Positions 9,041-17,854 are shown, numbered from the stretch's first letter. The stretch is 64,000 nucleotides of DNA from UBA6770 sp965660875 (GCA_965660875.1 CBFIBQ010000002.1:124001-188000); one strand, 5' to 3'. Notes: generated by a model not told the origin, from the sequence alone. Translations and numbers: made by a program.

Positions 9041-9826
9041 TTAGGTTTGTAAAGGAGCTTTAACAGATTCGGATTTTTCTTTAAATAATTGAGGAATATC
9101 TTCTTCACTTTGGCCAATACTGTGCATGATTTGGTCCAATATTTCGTCTGGTGTATCCTCTTCGCTAAATGTGATTGGGCTTTTAAATTTTAAAGATATG
9201 TCGGTTCCACGTTTTTTTAAAATTATACCGCTTTTGTTAAATGCTTTTCTGAAGCCATCGATCTGAATAGGAACCACAATGGGTTTGTGATGCTTAACGA
9301 TGTGCCCAATCCCTTTTCTTCCTTTAGCATAAGGTGTTGTTGTCCCTTGCGGAAATGTAACCACCCAGCCGTGTTCTAGTGCTTTAAAAATGTTGCTTAA
9401 GTCTTTTAAGTCGACTGTGCGTTTTATGTTTTTGCCTTTTTCTCTCCAGGTTCTTTTTATCGTAACGGCTCCCGTGTAGGCCAAAACCTTTGAAAGTACA
9501 CTACTCTCCATGGTTTCTTTGGCAGCTACATAGTAAAAGTTGGTAAGCGGGTTGAGTAGGTAGAATGGATTCTTAACGGTTTTACTAAAACCATTTTTAT
9601 TAGCGCAAAAGGCCATGTACATGAGCACTACATCCATAAAGTAGGTTTGATGGTTGCTCACAAAAAGTACATTTTGTTTGGGTAATCCTTTTAGGTTAGC
9701 CATTCCCGAAATTTTGGCTTTATTTCGAATGACCAAGCGATAATAACCAATAAGCCCTAATATGACTATCAGAAATCGCTTGATGAGCACAATTTTACCA
9801 AAAGCATCTTTACGTATTAATGGCAT
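9041..9826 (-). CDS. lysophospholipid acyltransferase family protein (PlsC-like)
   Basis: A 261-aa member of the glycerolipid acyltransferase superfamily, which transfers acyl groups to lysophosphatidic acid or related acceptors at the inner membrane. The N-terminal hydrophobic segment at 12-30 is the membrane anchor. Motif I reads NHQTYFMD, with His59 and Asp65 separated by five residues instead of the usual four. Motif III reads FPQGTT (158-163) instead of FPEGTR. The rest of the fold (VTIKRTWREKGKN; PIVVPIQIDGF) is normal, and I recall similar HQTYFxD sequences in other Bacteroidota, so this may be a subfamily trait rather than inactivation. It stands alone between the 473-aa protein and a divergent small gene. 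Confidence 0.75.
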   Translation of the reverse strand: MPLIRKDAFGKIVLIKRFLIVILGLIGYYRLVIRNKAKISGMANLKGLPKQNVLFVSNHQTYFMDVVLMYMAFCANKNGFSKTVKNPFYLLNPLTNFYYVAAKETMESSVLSKVLAYTGAVTIKRTWREKGKNIKRTVDLKDLSNIFKALEHGWVVTFPQGTTTPYAKGRKGIGHIVKHHKPIVVPIQIDGFRKAFNKSGIILKKRGTDISLKFKSPITFSEEDTPDEILDQIMHSIGQSEEDIPQLFKEKSESVKAPLQT

Positions 9827-9873
9827 TGTTTTATCCTTAAAAGCTGAAATTTAAATATTTATGCTAAAATTAC

Positions 9874-9903
9874 TTGACCTTTTCTACAATGTTAATAAAT
9901 TTG
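9874..9903 (+). promoter_or_regulatory. Bacteroidota-type promoter, both elements present
   Basis: TTG (9874-9876), 19 bp spacer, then TAAATTTG (9896-9903), matching TTG-N19-TAnnTTTG. It is the best promoter in the window and lies 40 bp before the start of the 154-aa gene. Confidence 0.6.
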
Positions 9904-9943
9904 TAAGCTTCATTATTGAATAGTTTAAAACAAAAAAAATTAT

Positions 9944-10408
9944 ATGCTTCAGATACTCGATAGATTCCGTGCTAAATATAAACACCTTGAAAAGAAGGGG
10001 CTAATTATTGAAGGCATGGTTGTCGTGGATCATGCAAGACGTCAGAATGCAATTTCTGTGTCGAAGCCATTTGTGTTTGATAACCGTTTGATTCCAAAGA
10101 AGTTTGATGGCCTAACCGTAAAGAAAAGAATTAACGGAGAGTTGCCAAAAGAATTTCAAATAGATCGCACTCAACCGGACTGGCACAAAAAAGAATATAT
10201 CTGGGCTCCAGAACGTTTTGAACTATTTGTTGAACGTGCGTTTTCTGAAATTAAAGGTCAACTAGGTGATGATATCCAAACCAAGGAAGATGCCTTGGAC
10301 GCGTTGTGTTTTGGAGATTATGAGGAACATGCTCGGAAAGCCAAAATGTTGATCAGACAAGGAAAAGTACCTGCTTGGTCCGGAAAACAACCCAAAGTTT
10401 CCGCCTAG
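9944..10408 (+). CDS. hypothetical protein, 154 aa
   Basis: I do not recognise this protein. It is a soluble, basic protein rich in Lys/Arg with no signal peptide. A beta-rich N-terminal half (IEGMVVVDHARRQNAISVSKPFVFDNRL, cut here to its visible theme) precedes a helical, acidic C-terminal half (FELFVERAFSEIKGQL ... EDALDALCFGDYEEHARKA). The gene is preceded by a complete -33/-7 promoter and followed, with a 4-bp stop-stop overlap on CTAG, by the convergent WYL regulator. Coding potential is good: normal composition, and no overlap with another frame. Function unknown. Confidence 0.65.
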   Translation: MLQILDRFRAKYKHLEKKGLIIEGMVVVDHARRQNAISVSKPFVFDNRLIPKKFDGLTVKKRINGELPKEFQIDRTQPDWHKKEYIWAPERFELFVERAFSEIKGQLGDDIQTKEDALDALCFGDYEEHARKAKMLIRQGKVPAWSGKQPKVSA

Positions 10409-11421
10409 TACTTATCCAAGGTTCGTTTTAAGCTTTTTTGAATCTCTTGCCTTAGGCTAAGTGGTTTTATTACCTCTACATTATCACCCCATGCGAATAT
10501 TTGCTGCACCAATTCGGGCGTCACATAAACAAAGTATTCAAAAAGTTTTCCGTCTGCAGTTTTAGAAATTAATTTCTGCGACTGATGTAATGGCTTGGTT
10601 TCTATATATGCTGCTGAAAAGTTAGAAAATTTTAGTTCTACCTTTTCCGGTTCAAATTCACCAACGGTGATTCCAATTGCATATCGAAAGAAGTCTTTTC
10701 GTGAAAAGCCTGGTATCAACTCAAATGTTTCTGTTTCAATTTTCACGCTTAAAATGCGATCCAGCCCAAAGGTTTTAATCTTATTGGATTTCTTTTCTAA
10801 ACCAATCAAATACCATCGGCTTTGATATTGCTTCAGCAGGTAGGGGTCAATTCTGCGCAATGAGCTCACTCCCGCTTGAAAACTTTTATACTCAATAGTC
10901 GTTGTGGTTTTCTCTTTTATGGATTTGAATAAAATGCCCAAGTATTCAGAACCTATAGTGGTGGCACCCGACTCGAACAGCACAAGTTGCTCAATACTTT
11001 CATCTTCAAGGTTATCAGACAGTTCAATCCTATCCATGAGCTTTTCTATGGCACTCGAGAATTGATCAAACACATTTATTTTCTTGAACTGAGACAATGT
11101 GTGTGCTGCAAATTTAACAGCCTCAATATCGTCTTCATTTAGTGGAAGTTTATCAATGGAATAACTCGGATCGTCGTAATAATACCCTGAAAAATCTCTA
11201 CTAAATTTTATGGGTGCCAAATAACCTAGTCCTTCTTCGTTCCTCATAGCAAAAAGGTCCTTCTCAACGGTTGATATAGAGACACGTTCTTTGAAACTGT
11301 TGTATAAAAAGTCTTCGCAAGCTTGCCGTATGTCCTCCTTAGAAGGATAGGGCTTGTATTTATTTCTAATGCACTTGTCGATAATTCGATATCTGAGTAG
11401 TGCATATTTATTTGCTGGCAT
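10405..11421 (-). CDS. WYL-domain transcriptional regulator
   Basis: A 338-aa regulator of the YafY/DeoR-like WYL class. An N-terminal winged helix (residues 1-70, with KERVSISTVEKDLFAMRNE as the recognition part) is followed by a WYL ligand-sensing domain around residues 185-240 (YKSFQAGVSSLRRIDPYLLK, then QSRWYLIGLEKK with the WYL signature intact) and a C-terminal WCX-like segment. WYL domains sense nucleic-acid-like or nucleotide ligands in the characterised cases. It is transcribed divergently from the LuxR-type gene at 11545, and each has its own -7 box in the 123-bp gap. No defence genes are next to it, so a defence role is not supported. Confidence 0.85.
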   Translation of the reverse strand: MPANKYALLRYRIIDKCIRNKYKPYPSKEDIRQACEDFLYNSFKERVSISTVEKDLFAMRNEEGLGYLAPIKFSRDFSGYYYDDPSYSIDKLPLNEDDIEAVKFAAHTLSQFKKINVFDQFSSAIEKLMDRIELSDNLEDESIEQLVLFESGATTIGSEYLGILFKSIKEKTTTTIEYKSFQAGVSSLRRIDPYLLKQYQSRWYLIGLEKKSNKIKTFGLDRILSVKIETETFELIPGFSRKDFFRYAIGITVGEFEPEKVELKFSNFSAAYIETKPLHQSQKLISKTADGKLFEYFVYVTPELVQQIFAWGDNVEVIKPLSLRQEIQKSLKRTLDKY

Positions 11422-11440
11422 ATTGAGAAAAATTAAAAAC

Positions 11441-11448
11441 CAAACATA
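11441..11448 (-). promoter_or_regulatory. -7 box for the WYL regulator
   Basis: TATGTTTG on the minus strand matches TAnnTTTG and ends 19 bp upstream of the ATG. No TTG lies at the expected -33 distance. Confidence 0.4.
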
Positions 11449-11504
11449 TTTATAAATTCTACAAAAACTCTTTTAAAAACGGTAACCGATAAAGCAGTGT
11501 GTAA

Positions 11505-11512
11505 TATATTTG
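11505..11512 (+). promoter_or_regulatory. -7 box for the LuxR-type regulator
   Basis: TATATTTG matches TAnnTTTG and ends 32 bp before the GTG start. No clear -33 TTG is visible. Confidence 0.4.
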
Positions 11513-11544
11513 CGTTGTTTAGAATTAATCTAAATAAATAGAAA

Positions 11545-12168
11545 GTGAAAGTTTTAGTTGCAGACACAAGTGTATTGTTCAGAGAAGGAGTTAAATCTGT
11601 ATTGGGACACAAGTACAGCGAATTAATTTTTGATGAAGTTTCTTGTGATGACGACTTTAAAGTAGCCCTTCAAGAAAAAGCATTTGATGTAATTATTTCT
11701 GATCCTGTTCATGTGAAAATAGGAAGGGTTAAGGACATTCAAATGCAATCGGATGCATGCGTGGTAAGTATTAGCAGTGAGCTTTCTCGGCCTTTTATTC
11801 TGGCCACCTTACAGAATGGTATCAATGCCTGCCTTACAAAGGATTGTAGTGAAGAGGAAATCTTAGAAGCAGTAGAAAGCGCTATAAAAGGCGAACGTTT
11901 TTTTTGTAATAAAGTTTTAGACAGTCTGATAGAAAAAGACGACTTTGACTACAATTGCGACCCAACTGTGCTCACAAAACGAGAAGTGGAAGTGGTACAA
12001 TTGGTTTGTGATGGCTTAACTACTGTACAAATTGCTGAGGCTTTAAATCTAAGTGTTCATACGGTAAATACGCACAGAAAGAACATTATGAAAAAATTAC
12101 ATTTTAAAACACCAGCAGAATTGATTCGTTATGCTATTGAGACAGCTTTAGTAGTTATCAAATCCTAA
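11545..12168 (+). CDS. LuxR/NarL-type response regulator, orphan
   Basis: A 207-aa two-domain regulator. The receiver domain (1-125) keeps the phospho-acceptor Asp53 and the switch Lys99 (CLTKD), but the acidic pair at the N-terminus is Asp7-Thr8 instead of Asp-Asp, and the beta4 end is VVSIS. Phosphorylation may therefore be weak or absent. The LuxR helix-turn-helix is intact (LTKREVEVVQLVCDGLTT ... SVHTVNTHRKNIMKKL, about 142-185). No histidine kinase is adjacent, so it is an orphan in this window. The start is GTG at 11545. A perfect 12-bp bidirectional terminator follows 38 bp after the stop. Targets are unknown. Confidence 0.9.
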   Translation: MKVLVADTSVLFREGVKSVLGHKYSELIFDEVSCDDDFKVALQEKAFDVIISDPVHVKIGRVKDIQMQSDACVVSISSELSRPFILATLQNGINACLTKDCSEEEILEAVESAIKGERFFCNKVLDSLIEKDDFDYNCDPTVLTKREVEVVQLVCDGLTTVQIAEALNLSVHTVNTHRKNIMKKLHFKTPAELIRYAIETALVVIKS

Positions 12169-12206
12169 ACCAACAGAAAGTCAAGTAATACAGCGCACCT
12201 CTTAAT

Positions 12207-12240
12207 AAAAAAGCCCTTCTCAAATGAAAAGGGCTTTTTT
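12207..12240. terminator. bidirectional rho-independent terminator
   Basis: Arms AAAAAAGCCCTT (12207-12218) and AAGGGCTTTTTT (12229-12240) form a perfect 12-bp stem with a 10-nt loop. A/T tracts on both sides let it serve the LuxR-type gene (+) and the DUF1573 gene (-). Confidence 0.85.
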
Positions 12241-12259
12241 TAGCTTGTTTGTTGCTTGT

Positions 12260-12832
12260 TTACAAAGCTGGGTCAGGCGCTTCCTGCACGTCGGCATAAA
12301 TGTACAAGTTCCGAACACGCGGCTCGGTATTGGAGGTAATAGCCACTGTTTTTGTTTGCTTTCCCATTTGTGTTCCGGGCGAGTACTTTACCTTAATTAC
12401 ACCTTTATCACCAGGCATTATAGGCTCTTTTGGATAATCCGGAACGGTGCAACCACATGAACCTTGAGCATTTTCTATCAAAAGCGGCTCGCTACCGGTG
12501 TTGGTAAAAGAAAATACAAAGTCATTTTCTGTATGCTGTTTTATGGTTCCAAAATCGTGTTCCTCTGTTTCAAACTGAACAGCTGTGTTAGCAAACTGAC
12601 TTTTGTTTGCCGAAGCGTCATTGGAAGGGGGGAACTTCGCCGTTTCGGCGTTAAATTGATTTTGGGTAGCTTCTGGCTGAGTCTGCTGTGGTGCAGGAGC
12701 AGTTGCCGTTCTGCCAATCTGAGGACGTGTTCGAACTTTCCGTTTTGAAGTTTTAAAAAAAGTCCCGTAAACCAGTGTTCCCGTTAAAATTGCAAGCAAT
12801 GCGATTTTAGTAATTTCTTTCCAGTCGTTCAT
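12260..12832 (-). CDS. DUF1573 membrane-anchored protein
   Basis: A 190-aa protein with one N-terminal membrane helix (about 8-26), a Gln/Ala/Thr-rich linker (38-80), and a DUF1573 beta-sandwich (about 88-180) with the typical SCGCTVPDYPKEPIMPGDKG signature, which resembles the ASH/MSP-like immunoglobulin fold. It should face the periplasm. DUF1573 proteins are abundant in Bacteroidota and have no assigned reaction; an adhesion or scaffold role is inference. It starts 7 bp after the stop of the S41 protease gene, so the two are an operon, which suggests a role in envelope protein quality control or processing. Confidence 0.8.
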   Translation of the reverse strand: MNDWKEITKIALLAILTGTLVYGTFFKTSKRKVRTRPQIGRTATAPAPQQTQPEATQNQFNAETAKFPPSNDASANKSQFANTAVQFETEEHDFGTIKQHTENDFVFSFTNTGSEPLLIENAQGSCGCTVPDYPKEPIMPGDKGVIKVKYSPGTQMGKQTKTVAITSNTEPRVRNLYIYADVQEAPDPAL

Positions 12833-12839
12833 TTTTCTA

Positions 12840-14438
12840 CTATTTATATTTCACATTAAGTTTATCAAAATTATTGTCTGTTAGTATTTCAACCGCTTCG
12901 TTAAACGTATTATCTTCAGTATTTATGGTTTGATAATAAGAACCCGCATTGAATAATCCTCTACCTACGTAGGCTTTTAGCAAGTTTTTAATTTGGCTTT
13001 CTGATTTATTGAGGTCTTCTTCCACTTTTTCCACTTTTTTCTTTTCTGCATATTCAACAAAATCCGTCAGCAATTCGTCAGTTACCTCAAATCTTTTTTG
13101 AAACTCATATTTATCGGGGTATTCCTGAAGTAATTTTTTCCTTTTTTTATCCAACATAGTCAAGGTAAAAGAGTTAAACACTCCTTTTCTGAGCAAATTG
13201 ATGTAATAGTCGCTTCTTTTGGACGTGTCAATCGGAACAAATACATCTGGCATAATTCCACCGCCACCATATACCGTTCGGCTGTTTATTTTGGTTTTAA
13301 ATTTTAAAGAATCTGGAAGATTTATGCTGTCTAAACTCGTTAATTCGCCACTTTCGAAACGTTCGTTTATGTCGTTTCGGTATGCTTTAGTTCCTTTATC
13401 GTATGGCTTTTGAATACACCTTCCAGCTGGAGTGTAATATCTTGAAATTGTTAATCTAAACTCCGATCCGTCGGGCAATGGAAATGGTTTTTGAACCAAA
13501 CCTTTCCCGAAGCTTCTGCGGCCCACAATCAAACCTCGATCCCAGTCTTGAATGGCTCCTGATACAATTTCACTTGCACTTGCAGAGCCTTCGTCTACTA
13601 AAACTACCAACTTACCCTTTTTGAATGTTCCGTTCATGGAAGAGTAGGTTTCATCTCGTCTCATGGCTCTACCTTGGGTATAAACAATTAATTTTTTTGC
13701 ATCCAAAAACTGATCGGCTAAGCCGATAGCTGTGCTAAGGTATCCACCGCCGTTTCCGCGCAAGTCCAATATCAAATCTTCCATACCCTCTTTTTCAAGT
13801 TCGCTCAACTGCTCATTGAATTCAGCTACAGTATTTCTGGCAAAACGGGTTACCTTCACGTATCCAATTTTATTGTTCACCATGTAACCTTCCTCTACGC
13901 TGTAAATGGGGATTTTGTCTCGTTTGATATCAAAGCTCAACAATTCTTTTTCACCCGATCGTTTTATGCCAACATTCACAACGGTTCCCTTTGGGCCGCG
14001 CAATGATTTGATTACATCGTTATTGGTGATACCTGTTCCAGCAACCGTATCTCCTTCTATGGTTACAATTTTGTCACCACTCATAATACCCAATTTTTCA
14101 CTAGGACCGCCAGTGATTGGCGAAACCACTAGAATAGTATCCAAGAAAATATTGAACTGAATGCCCACCCCTTCGAACTTACCCTGAAGCGGCTCATTCA
14201 TTTTTTGTTTGTCTTTTTTAGGGATATATACAGAATGGGGATCTAAATCTGCAAGCAGTCGGACTATTGCGTCGTCAACCATTTTCATTTCATCAACCGA
14301 ATCTACATAGACGGCAGAAACTACATTTAATAAATGATTGAATTTTTGGTTTGCTTCCTGTGTGCCGCTTTGAGCACTCATAGAAATGCCAGTTGACAGG
14401 AGGGCGATTAGAGCTAGAATATTTTTAATGTGCATCAT
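12840..14438 (-). CDS. S41 family C-terminal processing peptidase
   Basis: A periplasmic serine protease of the CtpA/Prc type (532 aa). A signal peptide (1-23, ISMSAQ) is followed by a helical N-terminal region, a PDZ domain (about 85-170, with the GVGIQF and KLGIMSGDKI features), and the S41 catalytic domain. The catalytic Ser287 is the middle Ser of GSASASE, and Lys312 of SFGKG lies 25 residues later, the spacing found in characterised family members. Such proteases trim or degrade proteins from their C-terminus. The C-terminal 110 residues are Lys/Glu-rich and may form a coiled coil. It is the first gene of an operon with the DUF1573 protein. Two tandem ATG codons are possible starts. Confidence 0.92.
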   Translation of the reverse strand: MMHIKNILALIALLSTGISMSAQSGTQEANQKFNHLLNVVSAVYVDSVDEMKMVDDAIVRLLADLDPHSVYIPKKDKQKMNEPLQGKFEGVGIQFNIFLDTILVVSPITGGPSEKLGIMSGDKIVTIEGDTVAGTGITNNDVIKSLRGPKGTVVNVGIKRSGEKELLSFDIKRDKIPIYSVEEGYMVNNKIGYVKVTRFARNTVAEFNEQLSELEKEGMEDLILDLRGNGGGYLSTAIGLADQFLDAKKLIVYTQGRAMRRDETYSSMNGTFKKGKLVVLVDEGSASASEIVSGAIQDWDRGLIVGRRSFGKGLVQKPFPLPDGSEFRLTISRYYTPAGRCIQKPYDKGTKAYRNDINERFESGELTSLDSINLPDSLKFKTKINSRTVYGGGGIMPDVFVPIDTSKRSDYYINLLRKGVFNSFTLTMLDKKRKKLLQEYPDKYEFQKRFEVTDELLTDFVEYAEKKKVEKVEEDLNKSESQIKNLLKAYVGRGLFNAGSYYQTINTEDNTFNEAVEILTDNNFDKLNVKYK

Positions 14439-14455
14439 CTTTTTGTATGGGCTAA

Positions 14456-14463
14456 CAAATATA
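14456..14463 (-). promoter_or_regulatory. -7 box for the S41 protease operon
   Basis: TATATTTG on the minus strand matches TAnnTTTG and ends 17 bp upstream of the ATG. No TTG lies at the right spacing. Confidence 0.4.
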
Positions 14464-14646
14464 ATACCGACTGGGTCAAATGGGTTTTGGTTAAAAGGCT
14501 AATCGATAAGTAATGTTAATCTAAATTGATTGCTAGTTTATCAGTCCAATACCTTTTTGATCATTTAATGGTGCAGCCGTTCATTGATAAAAAATGCCAT
14601 AGATAACATTAACATTGAATCAAAATCAAAACGACTTAAGTACCAT

Positions 14647-14654
14647 TACTTTTG
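14647..14654 (+). promoter_or_regulatory. -7 box for the TonB receptor operon
   Basis: TACTTTTG matches TAnnTTTG. A longer frame opening at TTG 14652 begins inside this box, which argues that translation really starts at ATG 14676. Confidence 0.45.
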
Positions 14655-14675
14655 CGCCTTGAAAATTACAACTCG

Positions 14676-17003
14676 ATGAAGAATACATTACTATTACTGA
14701 TTTCACTTGTACTGGCCTCAGTAGTTTTCGCTCAAAAGAATGAAACCTTAAGCGGATACATTCGCGATGCAGAAACTGGCGAAGAAATGATAGGTGCTAC
14801 CGTATTTGTAAAAGAATTAAAAGTGGGTGGTAGCGCAAATATTTACGGGTTTTATTCTATTTCAGTAGCTCCAGGAAAGTATACCATTGAGTTCTCTTTT
14901 TTAGGTAATGAAACCGTAACCAAGCAAGTTGATTTAACCGAAAGTCAAACTTTAAATATCGAGTTGCCAAAAAACTCTGAAAGCCTTAAAATGGTTGAGG
15001 TTGTTGGAGACGCAGAGAATCAGAATGTAGAAGAAGTGCAAATGAGCACGGTGAATATGAAAATGGAGACCATCAAAAAGATACCTGCATTGATGGGCGA
15101 AGTGGATGTGATACGAGCTATTCAATTATTACCCGGAGTTCAAAGCGGTGGAGAGGGTAGTACAGGCTTTTTTGTCCGTGGAGGTGGTTTAGATCAAAAT
15201 TTGATTTTATTGGATGAGGCCCCCGTCTATAATGCTGCGCATTTGTTTGGATTCTTTAGTGTATTCAATCAAGATGCAATAAAAAATGCCGAGTTGTACA
15301 AGGGGGGAATTCCAGCCCGATACGGAGGCCGACTTTCAAGTGTGTTGGATGTTCGTATGAAAGAAGGAAATACAAAAGAAACAAAAGTTAGTGGTGGAAT
15401 TGGTCTTATAAGCTCTAGGCTTACCGTAGAAGGGCCACTTATCAAGGATAAAGTATCCTATGTAATTAGTGGCCGAAGAACCTACGGAGACATTTTCTTG
15501 GGATTGCTTCCAGAGGACAACCCCGCCAGAGAGGCCGAATTGTTTTTTTACGATTTAAATGGAAAAGTAAACTGGCGTATCAACGATAAAAATAGAGTGT
15601 TCATTTCTGCCTACTCGGGCCGTGATGTTTTGGGGGCTTCTGATTTGTTTAAGTTGGGCTGGGGAAACCAAACCATAACAACCCGTTGGAATCATATTTT
15701 TAGTGATAAAATATTCTCAAATTTTACCGGTATTTATTCTAATTTTAATTACAACTTGGGTGTCCCTTCTGGACCAAATGAGTTTCTTTGGACAAGTAAG
15801 ATCATCAATTACAGTTTCAAAAATGACTACACTTGGTATTTAAACACCAACAACACCATCAAATTCGGCTTACAATCCACCTACCATCAATTTGTTCCTG
15901 CAATCATTGAACCCGGTGATGAAAACGATGCGTTCAATCGCTTGGAGTTTTTTAATCGCTTTGCTTTAGAAAATGCGGTTTACGTGAGTAATGAACAGAA
16001 AATTGGAGCACTGTTCACCTTGCAATACGGCTTGCGCTTTTCATCCTTCTCAAATATAGGTAGAGATACCGTATATACTTATGATGAGCAGTTTAATAAT
16101 ACAGGTTTCAACGCCTATGAACCGGGAGATTTATACAACACCTTTAATAATTTGGAACCTCGACTTGCTGTAAAGTATACCCTAAATGATGTGAGTTCGG
16201 TAAAAGCATCTTACAACAGAACCGCTCAATATTTGCATCTGGCATCCAATTCAACTGGCGGAGCTCCCTTGGATGTATGGATGCCCAGTTCTACCAATAC
16301 AATGCCCGGCTTGGCGGATCAAGTTGCGATTGGATATTTCCGAAATTTGAATAAAAATATGTTTGAAACCTCGGTTGAGTTGTATTACAAAGAGTTGCAA
16401 AATCAAATAGACTTTGCAGATAATGCTAACATATTGTTGAATAAGCAGTTAGAAGGTGTTATACGGCAAGGAAGCGGCCAGTCTTATGGTGCTGAGTTTT
16501 TCGTAAGAAAAAACAAGGGAGATTTAACCGGTTGGGTTTCTTATACCTTAAGTCGTGCAACTCGAACAGTAGACCAAATTAATAATGGAAACACCTACTT
16601 TGCCAATTATCATCGCCCACACAGTATAAGTATTGTAGGTACTTACTCCTTAAATAAAAAAATTGATTTTTCTGCCACGTGGGTATACAATACGGGAGCT
16701 AGAATTACAGCGCCTACAGGCAGGTTGAACTACGGTGGTGAAATAATACCGGTATATTCGGATCGTAACGATTCTAAGATGCCCGACTATCACCGAGCAG
16801 ATATAGGAATGAATTGGGATTTGTCCGAAGGGAAGAATAAGCGATTTAAAAGTTCATTGAATTTTTCTATCTATAACGTTTATGCACGAAAAAATGCATT
16901 TTCCATAAACTTTACTGAGGACCCTGAAACCAACCAAGCGGTAGCAGAAAAAACGTATTTGTTTTCTATAATTCCATCTGTAGCATGGAACTTTGAATTT
17001 TAA
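14676..17003 (+). CDS. TonB-dependent receptor with carboxypeptidase-like N-terminal domain
   Basis: An outer-membrane active transporter of about 775 aa. A signal peptide (MKNTLLLLISLVLASVVFAQ) is followed by a carboxypeptidase-regulatory-like domain (about 22-105), a plug domain (about 115-225, with GVQSGGEGSTGFFVRGGG and YNAAHLFGFFSVFN), and a 22-strand-type beta-barrel ending in an aromatic residue (WNFEF), as needed for BAM recognition. It takes up an unknown large or scarce substrate using TonB energy. The start is ATG 14676, because the earlier TTG lies in the promoter box. It leads a tight four-gene operon with a DUF4249 lipoprotein 4 bp downstream. Not a SusC: no SusD follows. Confidence 0.92.
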   Translation: MKNTLLLLISLVLASVVFAQKNETLSGYIRDAETGEEMIGATVFVKELKVGGSANIYGFYSISVAPGKYTIEFSFLGNETVTKQVDLTESQTLNIELPKNSESLKMVEVVGDAENQNVEEVQMSTVNMKMETIKKIPALMGEVDVIRAIQLLPGVQSGGEGSTGFFVRGGGLDQNLILLDEAPVYNAAHLFGFFSVFNQDAIKNAELYKGGIPARYGGRLSSVLDVRMKEGNTKETKVSGGIGLISSRLTVEGPLIKDKVSYVISGRRTYGDIFLGLLPEDNPAREAELFFYDLNGKVNWRINDKNRVFISAYSGRDVLGASDLFKLGWGNQTITTRWNHIFSDKIFSNFTGIYSNFNYNLGVPSGPNEFLWTSKIINYSFKNDYTWYLNTNNTIKFGLQSTYHQFVPAIIEPGDENDAFNRLEFFNRFALENAVYVSNEQKIGALFTLQYGLRFSSFSNIGRDTVYTYDEQFNNTGFNAYEPGDLYNTFNNLEPRLAVKYTLNDVSSVKASYNRTAQYLHLASNSTGGAPLDVWMPSSTNTMPGLADQVAIGYFRNLNKNMFETSVELYYKELQNQIDFADNANILLNKQLEGVIRQGSGQSYGAEFFVRKNKGDLTGWVSYTLSRATRTVDQINNGNTYFANYHRPHSISIVGTYSLNKKIDFSATWVYNTGARITAPTGRLNYGGEIIPVYSDRNDSKMPDYHRADIGMNWDLSEGKNKRFKSSLNFSIYNVYARKNAFSINFTEDPETNQAVAEKTYLFSIIPSVAWNFEF

Positions 17004-17007
17004 GATT

Positions 17008-17853
17008 ATGAAAATTACACAGCATATATTGATTTTACTCAGCGCTATTATGCTGAGTGCTTGTAGAGAGAATATTGACTTTGAATCGGAGACCGAACAA
17101 GAGCGCATTGTTGTCGAAGGGGAAATTACCAACGTCAAGCGCAAGCATCTGATTAAAATCACAAAAACGACCAGCTTTTTTGAACAAGAAGCTGCTCCGG
17201 TAGTTGAAAACGCTAACGTAGAGGTTAGCGATGGCGTGAATAGTTATTTATGTATTGAGGAGAATCCGGGGGAGTATTACACTCCAGATATGGCTTTCCC
17301 AGAAAATAAAGCATACACGCTTTCTATAGATTTTGAAGGAGTAGTGTACACCGGTACGGATTTTATGAATCGCGTGATTGAAATTGATACCGTAATTACT
17401 TTTGAGGAAGATGATTTTGACTTTGATGAAGGAATGGTAAGGCCATATGCCAACGTGGTAATGTTTGGTCAAGAACCAAAAGGTTTGGGAGATTATTATC
17501 TTTGGAAGTATCAGGTAAAAAAACCAGATACAGCATATAAAGATATGACACCTACTTACAAAGATTGGTCATTTGCTTCAGATGAGTTCGTGGATGGAAA
17601 CAATCCGGCTGATGGTTGGCCAATTTTTGAACGCATAGAGCCTAAAGAGATTGTTCCAAATAGTGTTGTGAGGCTTCAGATATTTGGAATATCAAAAGCC
17701 TACTACGAGTACTTAGATGCCTTAGGCAAAGCGGTATTTAGAGGCGGACTCTTCGATGGCCCGCCAGCTAATGTGCCAACCAATATGGATAACGGTGCTC
17801 TTGGATTCTTTGTAGCTGCGTCTGAAAAAGAAGCGACTACTACAAAAGAATGA
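17008..17853 (+). CDS. DUF4249 lipoprotein
   Basis: A 281-aa lipoprotein. The signal peptide MKITQHILILLSAIMLSAC has a clear lipobox (LSAC), placing it on the outer membrane or cell surface. The body is beta-rich with Ig-like repeats (IVVEGEITNVKRKHLIKITK, VVENANVEVSDG, YTLSIDFEGVVYTGT) and fits the DUF4249 family, usually encoded next to a TonB-dependent receptor in Bacteroidota. A role as the receptor's surface lid or substrate-binding partner is inferred by analogy with SusD and is not shown. ATG 17008 was chosen over the TTG inside the preceding gene because it gives the lipobox signal. The next gene starts 1 bp after its stop. Confidence 0.8.
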   Translation: MKITQHILILLSAIMLSACRENIDFESETEQERIVVEGEITNVKRKHLIKITKTTSFFEQEAAPVVENANVEVSDGVNSYLCIEENPGEYYTPDMAFPENKAYTLSIDFEGVVYTGTDFMNRVIEIDTVITFEEDDFDFDEGMVRPYANVVMFGQEPKGLGDYYLWKYQVKKPDTAYKDMTPTYKDWSFASDEFVDGNNPADGWPIFERIEPKEIVPNSVVRLQIFGISKAYYEYLDALGKAVFRGGLFDGPPANVPTNMDNGALGFFVAASEKEATTTKE

Positions 17854-17854
17854 T

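Noticed and set aside
10405..12168. Defence island around the WYL regulator
   Set aside because: No nuclease, helicase, CRISPR or BREX-type gene neighbours it; the flanks are an unknown small protein and a response regulator.
14676..17853. SusC/SusD polysaccharide utilisation locus
   Set aside because: The lipoprotein is DUF4249-like, not SusD, and there are no glycoside hydrolases or sigma/anti-sigma genes.
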